From NCBI GenBank assembly GCA_903888345.1, contig CAISTG010000038.1:1-55598 (forward strand): a stretch of 55,598 nucleotides of DNA, in the 5' to 3' direction. Source of the DNA: Candidatus Buchananbacteria bacterium (GTDB taxonomy: Bacteria > Patescibacteriota > Patescibacteriia > 2-01-FULL-39-33). Position numbers and translations under genes: made by a program. This document shows positions 15,487 to 23,338 of the stretch, in pieces (the first letter of the stretch is position 1; each line of letters starts with the position of its first letter). The notes under the pieces were generated by a model. It did no database searches and was not told where the DNA came from. It saw nothing but the letters and a program-made list of their open reading frames with translations.

Positions 15487-17079
15487 ATGGCACTAAAAAA
15501 ATCTAATCTTTCGCCGGAAGTAAAATCCAGGTTGAGGCAAGCTGTTTTGGGAGAAATCACGCACAAGGCGGCGCCAGCTAAAGCAAAAACTGCAGCCGCT
15601 AAGGTTCCAGTCGTGGCAGCTGCATCGAAGCCGGCTCTAAAAACTCTCAATAAAATTACGGTAGCTACTCCGGTGATTACTCCAATTAAGGCGGTGGTGG
15701 CAGCACCTAAGCCTGCTGTCGTTAAGGCTCAAGTGGTTAAGGCTAAGGATGCGGCACCGATAATTACTGCTAAACCGGAAGTTGCTCCTGCTAAGGCCGT
15801 CAAAAAAACCAAGGCGCATAAAAAGGCGGTTGCTAAAGTCAAAAAAGCCGCATCCCGGACGACTAAGAAAAAAATTAAAGCCGTGCCGGCCATAAAACCA
15901 CCGGTCGCTGTTAAAGCGGTGGCACCGATTGTCGGTGTGCCTAAAGTCGCGCCGGCGAAATCAATTTATTCTAAGCCGCGTCCTGTTGCTAAACGTGATT
16001 GGGAATTGCCTCAGAAGCCGAGTCAGTCATTAGAAGCCCTATTTTCGAAGCCAAAATCGACCATCTCTCCGTCGACTGGATTTTTCCGTAAACCGGCCAG
16101 TACGTCGGTTCGGGAAACTAAAGTTGTTTTTCCTAGCGCTAAGTTAGCAAAGGAAAAAGCTCGTAAACATTGGGGTGGCGCTAGAATTTTAAAGTTTATC
16201 GGATTAATTGTTCTGTTATTAATCGTATTGTTGGCTTTTGATATTTTCGGTCTTTATCAACTAGGTTTCCGCGATACAGTTAGTTACCAGGTTTCCCAAA
16301 ATTTACAGTTGCCAGCTGGCAGTGTTAATGGTAGCTATATTCCCTTAGCCAACTATTTGAGTGACGTTCAGCTGTTGAATTTACCAATGTCCCAGAAACG
16401 CGAAGGCATGTTCGATTATACCGACCAAACAGATATTAAAGCAAAGATATTTTATCGTTTGGCGGCCTTAGATATCATGACTCAGAAATTAACCGGTTAT
16501 GGCAAGTCAGTTACAATGGCTGATATGGATAATCAAGTGAATTTGTTATTACAGCAGACCGGCGGTAAAGATCAGGCGGAAAAAATCGTTGGCAACTTGT
16601 ATGGCCTGAATTTAGCTCAATTCCGTGAAAAGATTCTGGGGCCAATGTTGTTACGAGAGGGTTTACAGCAAGCAATTATTAATGATGAAACAGTGGCAAT
16701 TAATAAGGCGGCTAAAGATCGCGCCGATGAAGTTCTGAAATTAGCGCAAGTATCCAGTACTGATTTTGCTGCGTTAGCACACCAGTATAGTGATGATGAG
16801 GCGAGTATTAATACCGGCGGCGATTTGGGTTGGGTGATTAAGGGCCAATTAGATCAGCAATGGGAAAATTTAATTTTTAGTGGTACCAGTACTAAAGTTT
16901 TGCCACAATTAGTTAAAAGCAATTTTGGTTATCATATCATTAAGATTGAACAGCGAGTGGTTGATCCGAAGACTAATGTCGAAACCGTTAAGCTCCGTCA
17001 TATTTTAGTTAAAGTTGATATCGATAAGTATATTAAAGAATTATTAGACGGTGCGAAATTAATAAAATATATAAAATAA
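15487..17079 (+). CDS. Membrane-anchored parvulin-type peptidyl-prolyl isomerase with histone-like N-terminal tail
   Basis: A 530-residue protein. Residues about 24-170 are Lys/Ala/Pro/Val-rich, like histone H1 or bacterial histone-like tails. A membrane helix lies at 234-256. A SurA/PrsA-type chaperone domain (about 265-410) and a parvulin PpiC domain (about 413-495) follow (FAALAHQYSDD, GGDLGWVIKGQL, FGYHIIKIEQR). A second parvulin start (KLRHILVKVD) is cut off after about 25 residues. The isomerase would fold exported proteins outside the membrane, while the basic tail stays in the cytoplasm and could touch DNA or RNA. The tail's role is unknown. No Shine-Dalgarno site. Confidence 0.85.
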   Translation: MALKKSNLSPEVKSRLRQAVLGEITHKAAPAKAKTAAAKVPVVAAASKPALKTLNKITVATPVITPIKAVVAAPKPAVVKAQVVKAKDAAPIITAKPEVAPAKAVKKTKAHKKAVAKVKKAASRTTKKKIKAVPAIKPPVAVKAVAPIVGVPKVAPAKSIYSKPRPVAKRDWELPQKPSQSLEALFSKPKSTISPSTGFFRKPASTSVRETKVVFPSAKLAKEKARKHWGGARILKFIGLIVLLLIVLLAFDIFGLYQLGFRDTVSYQVSQNLQLPAGSVNGSYIPLANYLSDVQLLNLPMSQKREGMFDYTDQTDIKAKIFYRLAALDIMTQKLTGYGKSVTMADMDNQVNLLLQQTGGKDQAEKIVGNLYGLNLAQFREKILGPMLLREGLQQAIINDETVAINKAAKDRADEVLKLAQVSSTDFAALAHQYSDDEASINTGGDLGWVIKGQLDQQWENLIFSGTSTKVLPQLVKSNFGYHIIKIEQRVVDPKTNVETVKLRHILVKVDIDKYIKELLDGAKLIKYIK

Positions 17080-17081
17080 CT

Positions 17082-17102
17082 AAAAAAGCCGCCAACTTGG
17101 CG
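17082..17102 (-). terminator. Terminator of the tRNA transcript
   Basis: CGCCAA-C-TTGGCG stem (17090-17102), with a run of six T on the minus strand. It lies 16 nt beyond the 3' end of tRNA-Thr and converges on the parvulin gene. Confidence 0.75.
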
Positions 17103-17118
17103 ACTGCAGAAGTTATTT

Positions 17119-17191
17119 AGCCGACCGTGGGGATCGAACCCACGACCTACGGTTTACGATACCGTCGCTCTACCAACTGAGCTAGGTCGGC
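17119..17191 (-). tRNA. tRNA-Thr (anticodon CGT)
   Basis: On the minus strand a full cloverleaf is present: acceptor GCCGACC/GGTCGGC, D-arm with AGCTCAGTTGGTAGAGC, anticodon stem ACGGT/ACCGT around ATCGTAA (anticodon CGT, reads ACG), and T-arm GTGGG-TTCGATC-CCCAC. It is 73 nt with discriminator U. No CCA is encoded, so the CCA-adding enzyme must supply it. Confidence 0.93.
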
Positions 17192-17196
17192 AAAAA

Positions 17197-17267
17197 AGCG
17201 GGTAACGAGAATCGAACTCGTGCATCAGCCTTGGGAAGGCCGCATTCTACCACTGAATCATACCCGC
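17197..17267 (-). tRNA. tRNA-Gly (anticodon CCC)
   Basis: Minus-strand cloverleaf: acceptor GCGGGTA/TACCCGC, D-arm TTCAGTGGTAGAA, anticodon loop TTCCCAA (anticodon CCC, reads GGG), and T-loop TTCGATT. It is 71 nt with no encoded CCA. It lies 5 nt upstream of tRNA-Thr, so the two are processed from one transcript. Confidence 0.93.
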
Positions 17268-17278
17268 AAATCAATAAA

Positions 17279-17307
17279 ATTATAACTTATAATTATTAAA
17301 AAAGCAA
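17279..17307 (-). promoter_or_regulatory. Promoter of the tRNA-Gly/tRNA-Thr unit
   Basis: On the minus strand TTGCTT (17302-17307), 17-nt spacer, TATAAT (17279-17284). It overlaps the putative plus-strand -10 (TATAAT 17288-17293) of the divergent RlpA-like gene, so the two promoters may compete. Confidence 0.65.
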
Positions 17308-17310
17308 CTC

Positions 17311-18147
17311 ATGAACAATACTTTTTTTCGGTTTAAGGGGGTAAAAACCGTATTCATTTCATTATTTCTTGTTTTATTCTGTGGTTTCCTGTGGTTCACT
17401 GATCTAATTCCAGCTCAGGCGGATGATTGGGCGATTATGGATGTTATTCCAACTGAGCGTTCGACAAAATTGACTTTTGCATCTACTGATAATCAAGTCA
17501 CGTTAACTTTTGCGGCCGGAACTTCGACCATTGTTTCCTATGTTAAGTTCATGTCATATTTAGCGCCCGAGGAAATTGCTGCTAAATATCCTTATACTGA
17601 TATTGTACCAGTGAGCAGTCTTTATTTTCTGGAATTATCGCCCATTGAAGTTGAGTATTCGTTGCAACCAAAGGTGGCAGTCAAGTTTACTAACGATAAT
17701 AAGTTAAAGAGTTTGTATTATTGGAATGAAGCGCAACAGCAATTTATTAAACTAGACACTGTTCGTGATACCAAAAAAAATATTTTGACTTTTGTTGCGC
17801 CTAAGGTCAAAGATCTGACTTTTGCTTTGTTTGAAGAGCCAATACAGTTGGGAACTGCCTCCTGGTATGTGCATCCAAGATACAAAAAGGAGTTAATGGC
17901 AGCGTCGACTGATTTTTCTTTCGGCTCGAAAGTAAAAGTAACCAATTTAGCTAATAATAAATCGGTGGTAGTGACAATTAAGGATTACGGTCCAGTTAAG
18001 AGTATCCATCCTGATCGAGTGATTGACCTCGGCAAAGAAGCCTTTAAAAAAATTGCCTCGACTGGCGCCGGCGTGATTAAGGTTAAAGTAGAGCCGTATC
18101 TAATTGAAACGAGCACCGCGACCACGACTAGTATTATAAAAAAATAA
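17311..18147 (+). CDS. Secreted RlpA-like double-psi beta-barrel protein
   Basis: A 278-residue protein with a signal peptide (1-37, ending AQA-DDW), an N-terminal beta domain (about 40-180) and a C-terminal double-psi beta-barrel (about 183-270). The barrel has LGTASWYVHPRYKKELMAAS, FGSKVKVTNLANNKSVVVTI and the RlpA-type DYGP...HPDRVIDLGKEAF. RlpA proteins bind or cut glycan strands at the septum. The usual GxxTASGE segment between the first strand and the FG motif is missing, so enzymatic activity is doubtful. It lies between ftsB and ftsEX, which fits a role in division or the cell wall. Confidence 0.75.
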   Translation: MNNTFFRFKGVKTVFISLFLVLFCGFLWFTDLIPAQADDWAIMDVIPTERSTKLTFASTDNQVTLTFAAGTSTIVSYVKFMSYLAPEEIAAKYPYTDIVPVSSLYFLELSPIEVEYSLQPKVAVKFTNDNKLKSLYYWNEAQQQFIKLDTVRDTKKNILTFVAPKVKDLTFALFEEPIQLGTASWYVHPRYKKELMAASTDFSFGSKVKVTNLANNKSVVVTIKDYGPVKSIHPDRVIDLGKEAFKKIASTGAGVIKVKVEPYLIETSTATTTSIIKK

Positions 18148-18220
18148 GTTCAGCGAAATATTATCTGATTACCTCGCTTGCAATTAGTAATTTTTAATTC
18201 GTCACTCTTAATTTAACCCT

Positions 18221-18901
18221 GTGATCCATTTAGAAAAAGTTTCTAAAAATTTTCAGCCTAATGTTAATGCACTCTCTGATATTACCTTGCATATTGATGC
18301 GGGGGAGTTTGTTTCGATTGTTGGTCAGTCCGGATCAGGCAAGACGACAATTGTGCGCTTACTTATTTCGGAAATCCAGCCAGATGCGGGCGAAGTGGAG
18401 GTCGGCGGTTGGAATATTACCAAAATTAAAAAAGTTCAAGTACCGTTACTGCGCCGCCAAATTGGAGTTGTATTTCAGGATTTTAAATTATTACCAAAGA
18501 AAACTGTTTTTGAGAATGTGGCTTTTGCCTTGCAGGTTTCCGGAGCGCCACGAGCTAGAATTCAGCAAGTAGTGCCTCAAGTCTTAAATATTGTCGATTT
18601 AAGCGATAAACTCCATCGCTATCCGCAGGAACTCTCTGGCGGTGAACGCCAACGCGTCGCCATTGCCCGCGCCTTGATTCATCGGCCGAAAGTGTTATTG
18701 GCGGATGAGCCGACGGGTAATCTAGACGCCTTAAATACCAAAGACATTATCGAGTTATTATTGAAAATCAATGAATTCGGCACTACTGTCGTCATGGTTA
18801 CTCATAATAAAGAAATCGTTAATTCGCTGAAGCGACGTGTTATCACCCTCGATCGGGGACTGATGGCCGGTGATCAGCGTGTTGGTAAATACGTAATTTA
18901 G
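18221..18901 (+). CDS. ftsE: Cell-division ABC ATPase FtsE
   Basis: A 226-residue ATPase. Walker A is GQSGSGKTT (35-43), the Q-loop is VFQDFKLLP, the signature is LSGGERQRV (138-146) and Walker B is VLLADEP (158-164) with GNLD. These are the diagnostic FtsE/LolD-type motifs. With FtsX it forms a membrane complex that controls peptidoglycan hydrolases at the septum. The start is GTG at 18221 (MIHLEKVSKNF), which matches the family N-terminus. ftsX follows after 3 nt. Confidence 0.92.
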   Translation: MIHLEKVSKNFQPNVNALSDITLHIDAGEFVSIVGQSGSGKTTIVRLLISEIQPDAGEVEVGGWNITKIKKVQVPLLRRQIGVVFQDFKLLPKKTVFENVAFALQVSGAPRARIQQVVPQVLNIVDLSDKLHRYPQELSGGERQRVAIARALIHRPKVLLADEPTGNLDALNTKDIIELLLKINEFGTTVVMVTHNKEIVNSLKRRVITLDRGLMAGDQRVGKYVI

Positions 18902-18904
18902 CTT

Positions 18905-19822
18905 ATGTTCTTACATGCTCTCTCCCGTGGAATAATTTTTGCCCTGCAGTCATTTTGGCGCAACGTTTGGTTGTCGATTGCCACGATTTTTGTGATCTTC
19001 TTGACTTTAGTATCGGTTAACTTTTTGATTGCGGTTAATGTTATTGCTGATTCAGCTATAAATGTCGTCAAGGAGCGCATCGATGTTTCTATTTATCTGA
19101 AACCAGATATTCAAGAAAGTAAAATTGCTGAGCTTAAAACGCGACTAGAGTCTGATTCGCAGGTAAAAAATGTTGTCTATCGTTCGCCAGCAGATAATTT
19201 GGCAGACTTTAAGGCCAAACATGTTAATGATGAAAAAATTAAAGAAACGCTCGACTCACTGAATGGTAATCCGATGGGTGCCACCCTTATTATCAAGGCC
19301 AAGAATCTTAAGGATTATCCGGTCATTTTACGAACTCTAGAAGATCCGATACTGAATGAGATTATCGAAGAAAAAAATTACGACGACAATCAATTAGTTA
19401 TCGACCGTATCAACCTGATTGCCAGTAATATCAAGCGCGTCATCTTGGCTATTTCCATTATTTTTATTATTATTTCAATTTTGATCGTTTTTAATACTGT
19501 GCGTATTGCGATTTTTACACATCAGAACGAAATTGCGATTATGAAGTTGGTCGGCGCGAGTAATTGGTTTATTCGTTTTCCATTTGTTTTCGAAAGTATT
19601 TTGGCGGGGCTCTTCGCTTGTATCTTAGCGATGTTTTTTATCTATCCGCTACTGTCTTTTACGCAAGGTTATATTGGCGGTTTCTTTGGGGGTGCTGATT
19701 TCAATATCATCAGTTATTTCAATGCTAATTTTTTCTTAATTTGGGGTGCGCAGCTGCTCGGCATTATTGTCATTAATGCTATTTCTTCTTCAATTGCCCT
19801 ATCGAAGTATTTGAAGGTCTAG
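18905..19822 (+). CDS. ftsX: Cell-division permease-like protein FtsX
   Basis: A 305-residue membrane protein with the FtsX topology: one N-terminal helix (about 22-45), an extracellular domain (about 50-175, VDVSIYLKPDIQESKIAELK) and three C-terminal helices (about 180-300). The cytoplasmic segment NEIAIMKLVGASNWFIRFPF is the FtsX/MacB coupling motif that contacts the FtsE ATPase. It ends with the terminator at 19848-19876. Confidence 0.92.
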   Translation: MFLHALSRGIIFALQSFWRNVWLSIATIFVIFLTLVSVNFLIAVNVIADSAINVVKERIDVSIYLKPDIQESKIAELKTRLESDSQVKNVVYRSPADNLADFKAKHVNDEKIKETLDSLNGNPMGATLIIKAKNLKDYPVILRTLEDPILNEIIEEKNYDDNQLVIDRINLIASNIKRVILAISIIFIIISILIVFNTVRIAIFTHQNEIAIMKLVGASNWFIRFPFVFESILAGLFACILAMFFIYPLLSFTQGYIGGFFGGADFNIISYFNANFFLIWGAQLLGIIVINAISSSIALSKYLKV

Positions 19823-19847
19823 ATCATAGAATAGACATCATCTTGAC

Positions 19848-19876
19848 AGAATAGCCTTAATTGGGCTATTCTTTTT
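19848..19876 (+). terminator. Terminator of ftsEX
   Basis: AGAATAGCC and GGGCTATTCT form a 9-bp stem around TTAATT and are followed by five T. A TTGACA box (19843-19848) abuts its left edge. Confidence 0.85.
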
Positions 19877-19921
19877 AAATCAACGAACTTTTGGCAATTA
19901 TAACAATAAGGAGTAGGTGCC

Positions 19922-20245
19922 ATGAACGTCCTAATGCAGCTTTTGGGTGAGTTCAGTATGATTGCTTTTGCGCTGGGATTCTTTATCTATTTAACCGGCA
20001 TTAAGGTTGCTTGTCCGCATTGTGGCGCTAGATTCTATTATCAGAAAAATCAAAGTACTTGTCCCAGTTGTGAGCGCGACCTGGAAACGACAGAGGAGGC
20101 GACGGTTGAAGAAACCGAGCCAGAATTAGAGACTTATGTCTGCTATAATTGCGGTTTTGAGGTAGCAACCAAGGTTGATCAGTGTCCTCAATGCTCGGCC
20201 TGGATTGGTCAGTCTGAAGAGGATGAACCGGCGGCCAATAAGTAA
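19922..20245 (+). CDS. Membrane-anchored double zinc-ribbon protein
   Basis: A 107-residue protein of unknown function. It has one N-terminal membrane helix (about 9-28), then CPHC...CPSC (zinc ribbon 1, about 32-55), an acidic linker, CYNC...CPQC (zinc ribbon 2, about 74-95) and an acidic tail. Such proteins often bind other proteins or nucleic acid at the membrane. A strong AAGGAG ribosome site sits 9 nt before the ATG, unlike the cell-division genes upstream. It is a single-gene unit ended by the terminator at 20273. Confidence 0.75.
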   Translation: MNVLMQLLGEFSMIAFALGFFIYLTGIKVACPHCGARFYYQKNQSTCPSCERDLETTEEATVEETEPELETYVCYNCGFEVATKVDQCPQCSAWIGQSEEDEPAANK

Positions 20246-20272
20246 ATAATAGTATTGCTCATTGAACCAGAA

Positions 20273-20295
20273 GATCGGTAGCTACCGGTCTTTTT
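20273..20295 (+). terminator. Terminator after the zinc-ribbon gene
   Basis: GATCGGTAG/CTACCGGTC self-complementary stem (20273-20290) with a T run. Confidence 0.8.
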
Positions 20296-20312
20296 AATTT
20301 AACGCCAAAATA

Positions 20313-20341
20313 TTGACAAAATTGGTTATTTAGGATATATT
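20313..20341 (+). promoter_or_regulatory. Promoter of the coaB-coaC operon
   Basis: TTGACA (20313-20318), 17-nt spacer, TATATT (20336-20341). The leader would be about 55 nt. Confidence 0.75.
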
Positions 20342-20401
20342 AATCTGAATCGAACTTTGATAATTTGAGTATATTTAACCATCAACCAGGAGAACAGACC
20401 C

Positions 20402-21256
20402 ATGGAAAAAAGAAAACGCGTTTTGGTGACGGCTGGCAATACCATTGTGCCAATTGATCAGGTGCGCAGTATCACCAATATTTTCAAAGGTAAGACCGGA
20501 ACTGAGATCGCCATTTATTTGGCAGATTATGGTTATCAGGTGACCTTGATTACTTCGAATCCAACGCTGCTTGCTGAGCTTATTTGGAAATATTCTGAAG
20601 CGGCGAGTGAATGTAGTTATCTGAGGACAATTGAGTCTTTGAATAACAATATCGATGAATATCGGGCCAAGTTATCGGCAGCCATAAAGGTTGTCCCGTA
20701 TCGTACCTATGATGAGCTGTATCAGGCAATGGAGGTTGAGATTCGCGATGGTCAATATGACATCGTGATTCACTCGGCCGCGGTATCGGATTATTATGTG
20801 CAGGCAGTATGCGTGATGGAAGAGACGCCGGCTGATAGTTGTGCCGAGCCGCACTTGATCGAGATCGACAAGAGTAAAAAAGTCAGTTCCGATTATGAGA
20901 CCATGTATCTGCGCCTCAAAAAGACGCCGAAAATTATCAGCTTGATTCGTGAACCCTGGGGGTTTAAGGGTCAGCTGGTGATGTTTAAGCTTCAGGTCGG
21001 AATTTCTAATACCGAGTTGATGGATATCGCTGGTAAAAGTATGCGCCGTTCTCAGGCTGACATTATTGTCGCCAATTGTCTCGAGTGGGCGAACGATCGC
21101 GCGATTATCATTCGGCCGTTTTCAACCCGGAACACGTCGGCGCCACGTAATGGTACACTCTGTCGGATCATCAAAAGGTCTCAGTTGCCGTCAAGGCTCG
21201 TAGCTGAGCTGGAGCGTATGGCCACTGAACCGAAAAATACGGAGGCCACTTCATGA
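20402..21256 (+). CDS. Phosphopantothenate-cysteine ligase domain protein (CoaB-like)
   Basis: A 284-residue protein homologous to the CoaB half of CoaBC, which joins phosphopantothenate to cysteine in coenzyme A synthesis. Family motifs are clear: VTAGNTIVPIDQVRSITNIF with KGKTGTEIA (nucleotide binding), IHSAAVSDYY, and the Lys-rich DKSKKVSSDYETMYLRLKKTPKII. The last part (ADIIVANCLEWANDRAIII) matches the ADxxVaN element. It is encoded separately from, and upstream of, the CoaC half; in most bacteria the two are fused in the opposite order. The stop overlaps the coaC start by 4 nt. An AGGAG site precedes it. Codons are more GC-rich than in ftsEX. Confidence 0.82.
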   Translation: MEKRKRVLVTAGNTIVPIDQVRSITNIFKGKTGTEIAIYLADYGYQVTLITSNPTLLAELIWKYSEAASECSYLRTIESLNNNIDEYRAKLSAAIKVVPYRTYDELYQAMEVEIRDGQYDIVIHSAAVSDYYVQAVCVMEETPADSCAEPHLIEIDKSKKVSSDYETMYLRLKKTPKIISLIREPWGFKGQLVMFKLQVGISNTELMDIAGKSMRRSQADIIVANCLEWANDRAIIIRPFSTRNTSAPRNGTLCRIIKRSQLPSRLVAELERMATEPKNTEATS

Positions 21257-21852
21257 GTAATACGATCAAAGGCAAAGTACTCTTGGGAGTAACTGGATCA
21301 GTCGCCGCGACAGTGGCGGGAAAACTAGCTAACCTGCTTTTGAACAATGGTTTTGACACACGCATAATGGCGACCGAAAATTCTTTCTACTTTACTGGCT
21401 GGACTGAGGATAAATTTATGGCAGAGGCCTGTGGAATGAGGTTTCCGGTCAAAGTTTATACACGTCAGGATGAATTCACCGGTCAAGGCTATCAGAAGAA
21501 TCAGGCGGTTACCCATATTGATTTGGGTGTCTGGGCTGATGTGCTCTTGATTGCTCCTGTTGATGCTCTGACGATTGGCAAAATGGCCAATGGCTTACCA
21601 GACAATCTCGTTGCTTCCACTTATCTGGCGTGGCCAATGGAAAAGCCGATTATTTTGGCGCCAGCAATGAATACGCGGATGTGGGAACATCCTGCCGTTC
21701 AGGAAAACATCGCTAAGCTGCGTAAGTGGCATCAAGATTGTCTCACCCTGTTTGTTCCAGTCACTAAGAGGCTCGCCTGTGGCGAGACTGGTGTTGGCGC
21801 GATGGCTGATATCGGCGATATTGTTAGGGCAGTGGAATTTTACTTGTCGTAA
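21253..21852 (+). CDS. Phosphopantothenoylcysteine decarboxylase-like flavoprotein (CoaC-like)
   Basis: A 199-residue flavoprotein of the HFCD family, the CoaC step of coenzyme A synthesis. It has the N-terminal GVTGSVAATVAGKL FMN-binding segment, the catalytic His in THIDLGVWADVLLIAP, the PAMNTRMWEHP substrate-recognition clamp (the family's PXMNXXMW) and a late Cys in LACGETG. All key residues are present. The gene overlaps coaB by 4 nt (ATGA) and carries a GGAGG ribosome site inside coaB, so the two are translationally coupled and the proteins probably form a complex. Confidence 0.82.
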   Translation: MSNTIKGKVLLGVTGSVAATVAGKLANLLLNNGFDTRIMATENSFYFTGWTEDKFMAEACGMRFPVKVYTRQDEFTGQGYQKNQAVTHIDLGVWADVLLIAPVDALTIGKMANGLPDNLVASTYLAWPMEKPIILAPAMNTRMWEHPAVQENIAKLRKWHQDCLTLFVPVTKRLACGETGVGAMADIGDIVRAVEFYLS

Positions 21853-21871
21853 AAGAAAGGAACAAAACAAG

Positions 21872-22075
21872 ATGTCAACACCACTGGTTAATGAGCTTAA
21901 AGCGCTTAATGATGACCCGGAATTTTTTGAGGAAGTGGCAAGACTTGCAGCCAATACCAATGCGGCTGTCTTTAAGGAGTGTAAGAAGACTATGAATTAC
22001 GATTCCATAAATATAGTAACTGCCGGATTGGTTTCTGGAATTGTTGGTGCTCTGATCAACAAAAACGGAGGCTAA
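21872..22075 (+). CDS. Small protein with C-terminal hydrophobic helix
   Basis: A 67-residue protein of unknown function starting MSTPLVNELKALNDDPEFF. The charged helical N-terminal two-thirds is followed by a glycine-rich hydrophobic stretch (INIVTAGLVSGIVGALI) that could insert in the membrane. The ATG at 21872 is chosen because an AAAGGA site precedes it and upstream codons re-read coaC. It lies 19 nt after coaC in the same transcript. Confidence 0.6.
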   Translation: MSTPLVNELKALNDDPEFFEEVARLAANTNAAVFKECKKTMNYDSINIVTAGLVSGIVGALINKNGG

Positions 22076-22213
22076 AGTTATGGCCAAATTCAGTCTGCAT
22101 AATTGGTGGATGCGCTGATTGCAGAAAATGACAGGTAGCGGCTTGGGTTGCTCAACCTTGCTTTATCAGGATAAGCCACGTCAGAGCCATAAGAAATAGT
22201 ACTTTGAACTTTC

Positions 22214-22242
22214 AAGGATCAGTCTCGAACTGGTCCTTTTTA
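22214..22242 (+). terminator. Terminator of the coaB-coaC unit
   Basis: AAGGATCAGT and ACTGGTCCTT (22214-22223 with 22229-22238) are followed by a T run. Between 22076 and 22213 only tiny frames (12 and 23 codons) occur. Confidence 0.85.
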
Positions 22243-22244
22243 AT

Positions 22245-22273
22245 TTGATTTTTTGGGTCTATCTTAGTATAAT
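22245..22273 (+). promoter_or_regulatory. Promoter giving a leaderless mRNA for the WecA-like gene
   Basis: TTGATT (22245-22250), 17-nt spacer, TATAAT (22268-22273). The ATG at 22280 lies 6 nt after the -10, where transcription should start. Confidence 0.7.
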
Positions 22274-22279
22274 GAAGCC

Positions 22280-23335
22280 ATGGAAAACACTGATTTTTTA
22301 ATTTATTTTGGCGTAATTTTAGCCTCATTTTTGCTGGCAGCCGCGCTAACGCCGCTGATTATTATGATTGCCAAAAAATACCGCATCACTGACGATCCAG
22401 AAGCGGCCCTACGCAAGGTTCACGTTCAACCAACGCCCCTGCTAGGTGGCTGGTCGGTGTTTTTAGCGACCACGTTAGTAGTTCTGGCGGCGAAGCTATT
22501 TAACTTCGCTAATTTTTCTCAAATTCCCTTAGTGTTATTGTTAGGCATTATCGGCGCCTCGGCCGTAATTATTATTGGTGGGACTTTGGATGATAAATAT
22601 AATTTAAAACCACAAGAGCAAATTATTTTTCCCATAGCAGCGGTCATGATTGTTTTGGTTTGCGGCTTGCGAGTCGCCTTTATTACTAATCCACTTGGCA
22701 ACCTGGGTTCTGTTATTTATTTCGGTCAATGGTTGGGTTTAATCTCGGCCGGGCTTTGGTTGCTGGGTATGATGTATACCACTAAATTTTTGGATGGCTT
22801 GGATGGCTTAGTTGCTGGTATTGCCACGATTGCCGCCTTTTTTATTTTTTTGGTCTCGCTCAATTGGGATGTGCCTCTTTCAGCGACGGGAATCTGGGCA
22901 TTGGCTTTACTAGGTGCTTCGCTTGGTTTTTTGATTTACAATTGGCAACCAGCGAAAATATTTTTAGGTGAAGGTGGTTCGGTACTGATCGGCTTTACAC
23001 TTGGTGTTTTGTCGATTGTAAGTGGCTCCAAAATAATTACCACTCTATTAGTCATGGGTTTGCCGGCACTAGATGTCTTGTTTGTTATTGTTAAGCGATT
23101 GTTAGAAAAAAAATCTCCCTTCCACGGTGATCGCAACCATTTACATTATCAATTGTTAACCTGGGGCTTATCAAAAAAGCAAGTAGTTTTAATTTTTTAT
23201 TGTTTAGCAATTGGCTTTGGTGCTTTGGGGGCGATCAGTTCGAGTTATGGCAAAATGGTATTATTTATCTGCTTAATTTTAGTTATTGTTTTGGTTTCTT
23301 TGGGATTAAAGTTCAAGCAAAAGCCACTGAATTAA
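22280..23335 (+). CDS. Glycosyltransferase family 4 (WecA/TagO/MraY-type) polyprenyl-phosphate sugar-1-phosphate transferase
   Basis: A 351-residue polytopic protein with about ten membrane helices. It would attach a HexNAc-1-phosphate to undecaprenyl phosphate, the first step of surface glycan synthesis. Motifs: Asp104-Asp105 (GTLDDKY), FLDGLDGLVAG (Asp172 and Asp175), NWQPAKIFLGEGGS and the WecA-like HGDRNHLHYQLL (282-292). The acidic residue of the GD/GE motif is Glu231 rather than the usual Asp. The HxDR...HLH ending favours WecA/TagO over MraY. It likely feeds the exopolysaccharide or surface glycan pathway of the 45-55 kb region. Confidence 0.82.
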   Translation: MENTDFLIYFGVILASFLLAAALTPLIIMIAKKYRITDDPEAALRKVHVQPTPLLGGWSVFLATTLVVLAAKLFNFANFSQIPLVLLLGIIGASAVIIIGGTLDDKYNLKPQEQIIFPIAAVMIVLVCGLRVAFITNPLGNLGSVIYFGQWLGLISAGLWLLGMMYTTKFLDGLDGLVAGIATIAAFFIFLVSLNWDVPLSATGIWALALLGASLGFLIYNWQPAKIFLGEGGSVLIGFTLGVLSIVSGSKIITTLLVMGLPALDVLFVIVKRLLEKKSPFHGDRNHLHYQLLTWGLSKKQVVLIFYCLAIGFGALGAISSSYGKMVLFICLILVIVLVSLGLKFKQKPLN

Positions 23336-23338
23336 TTT

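Noticed and set aside
22080-22199. Tiny frames of 12 and 23 codons after the 67-residue gene
   Set aside because: The 12-codon frame has a GGAGG site, but both are too short to support without conservation.
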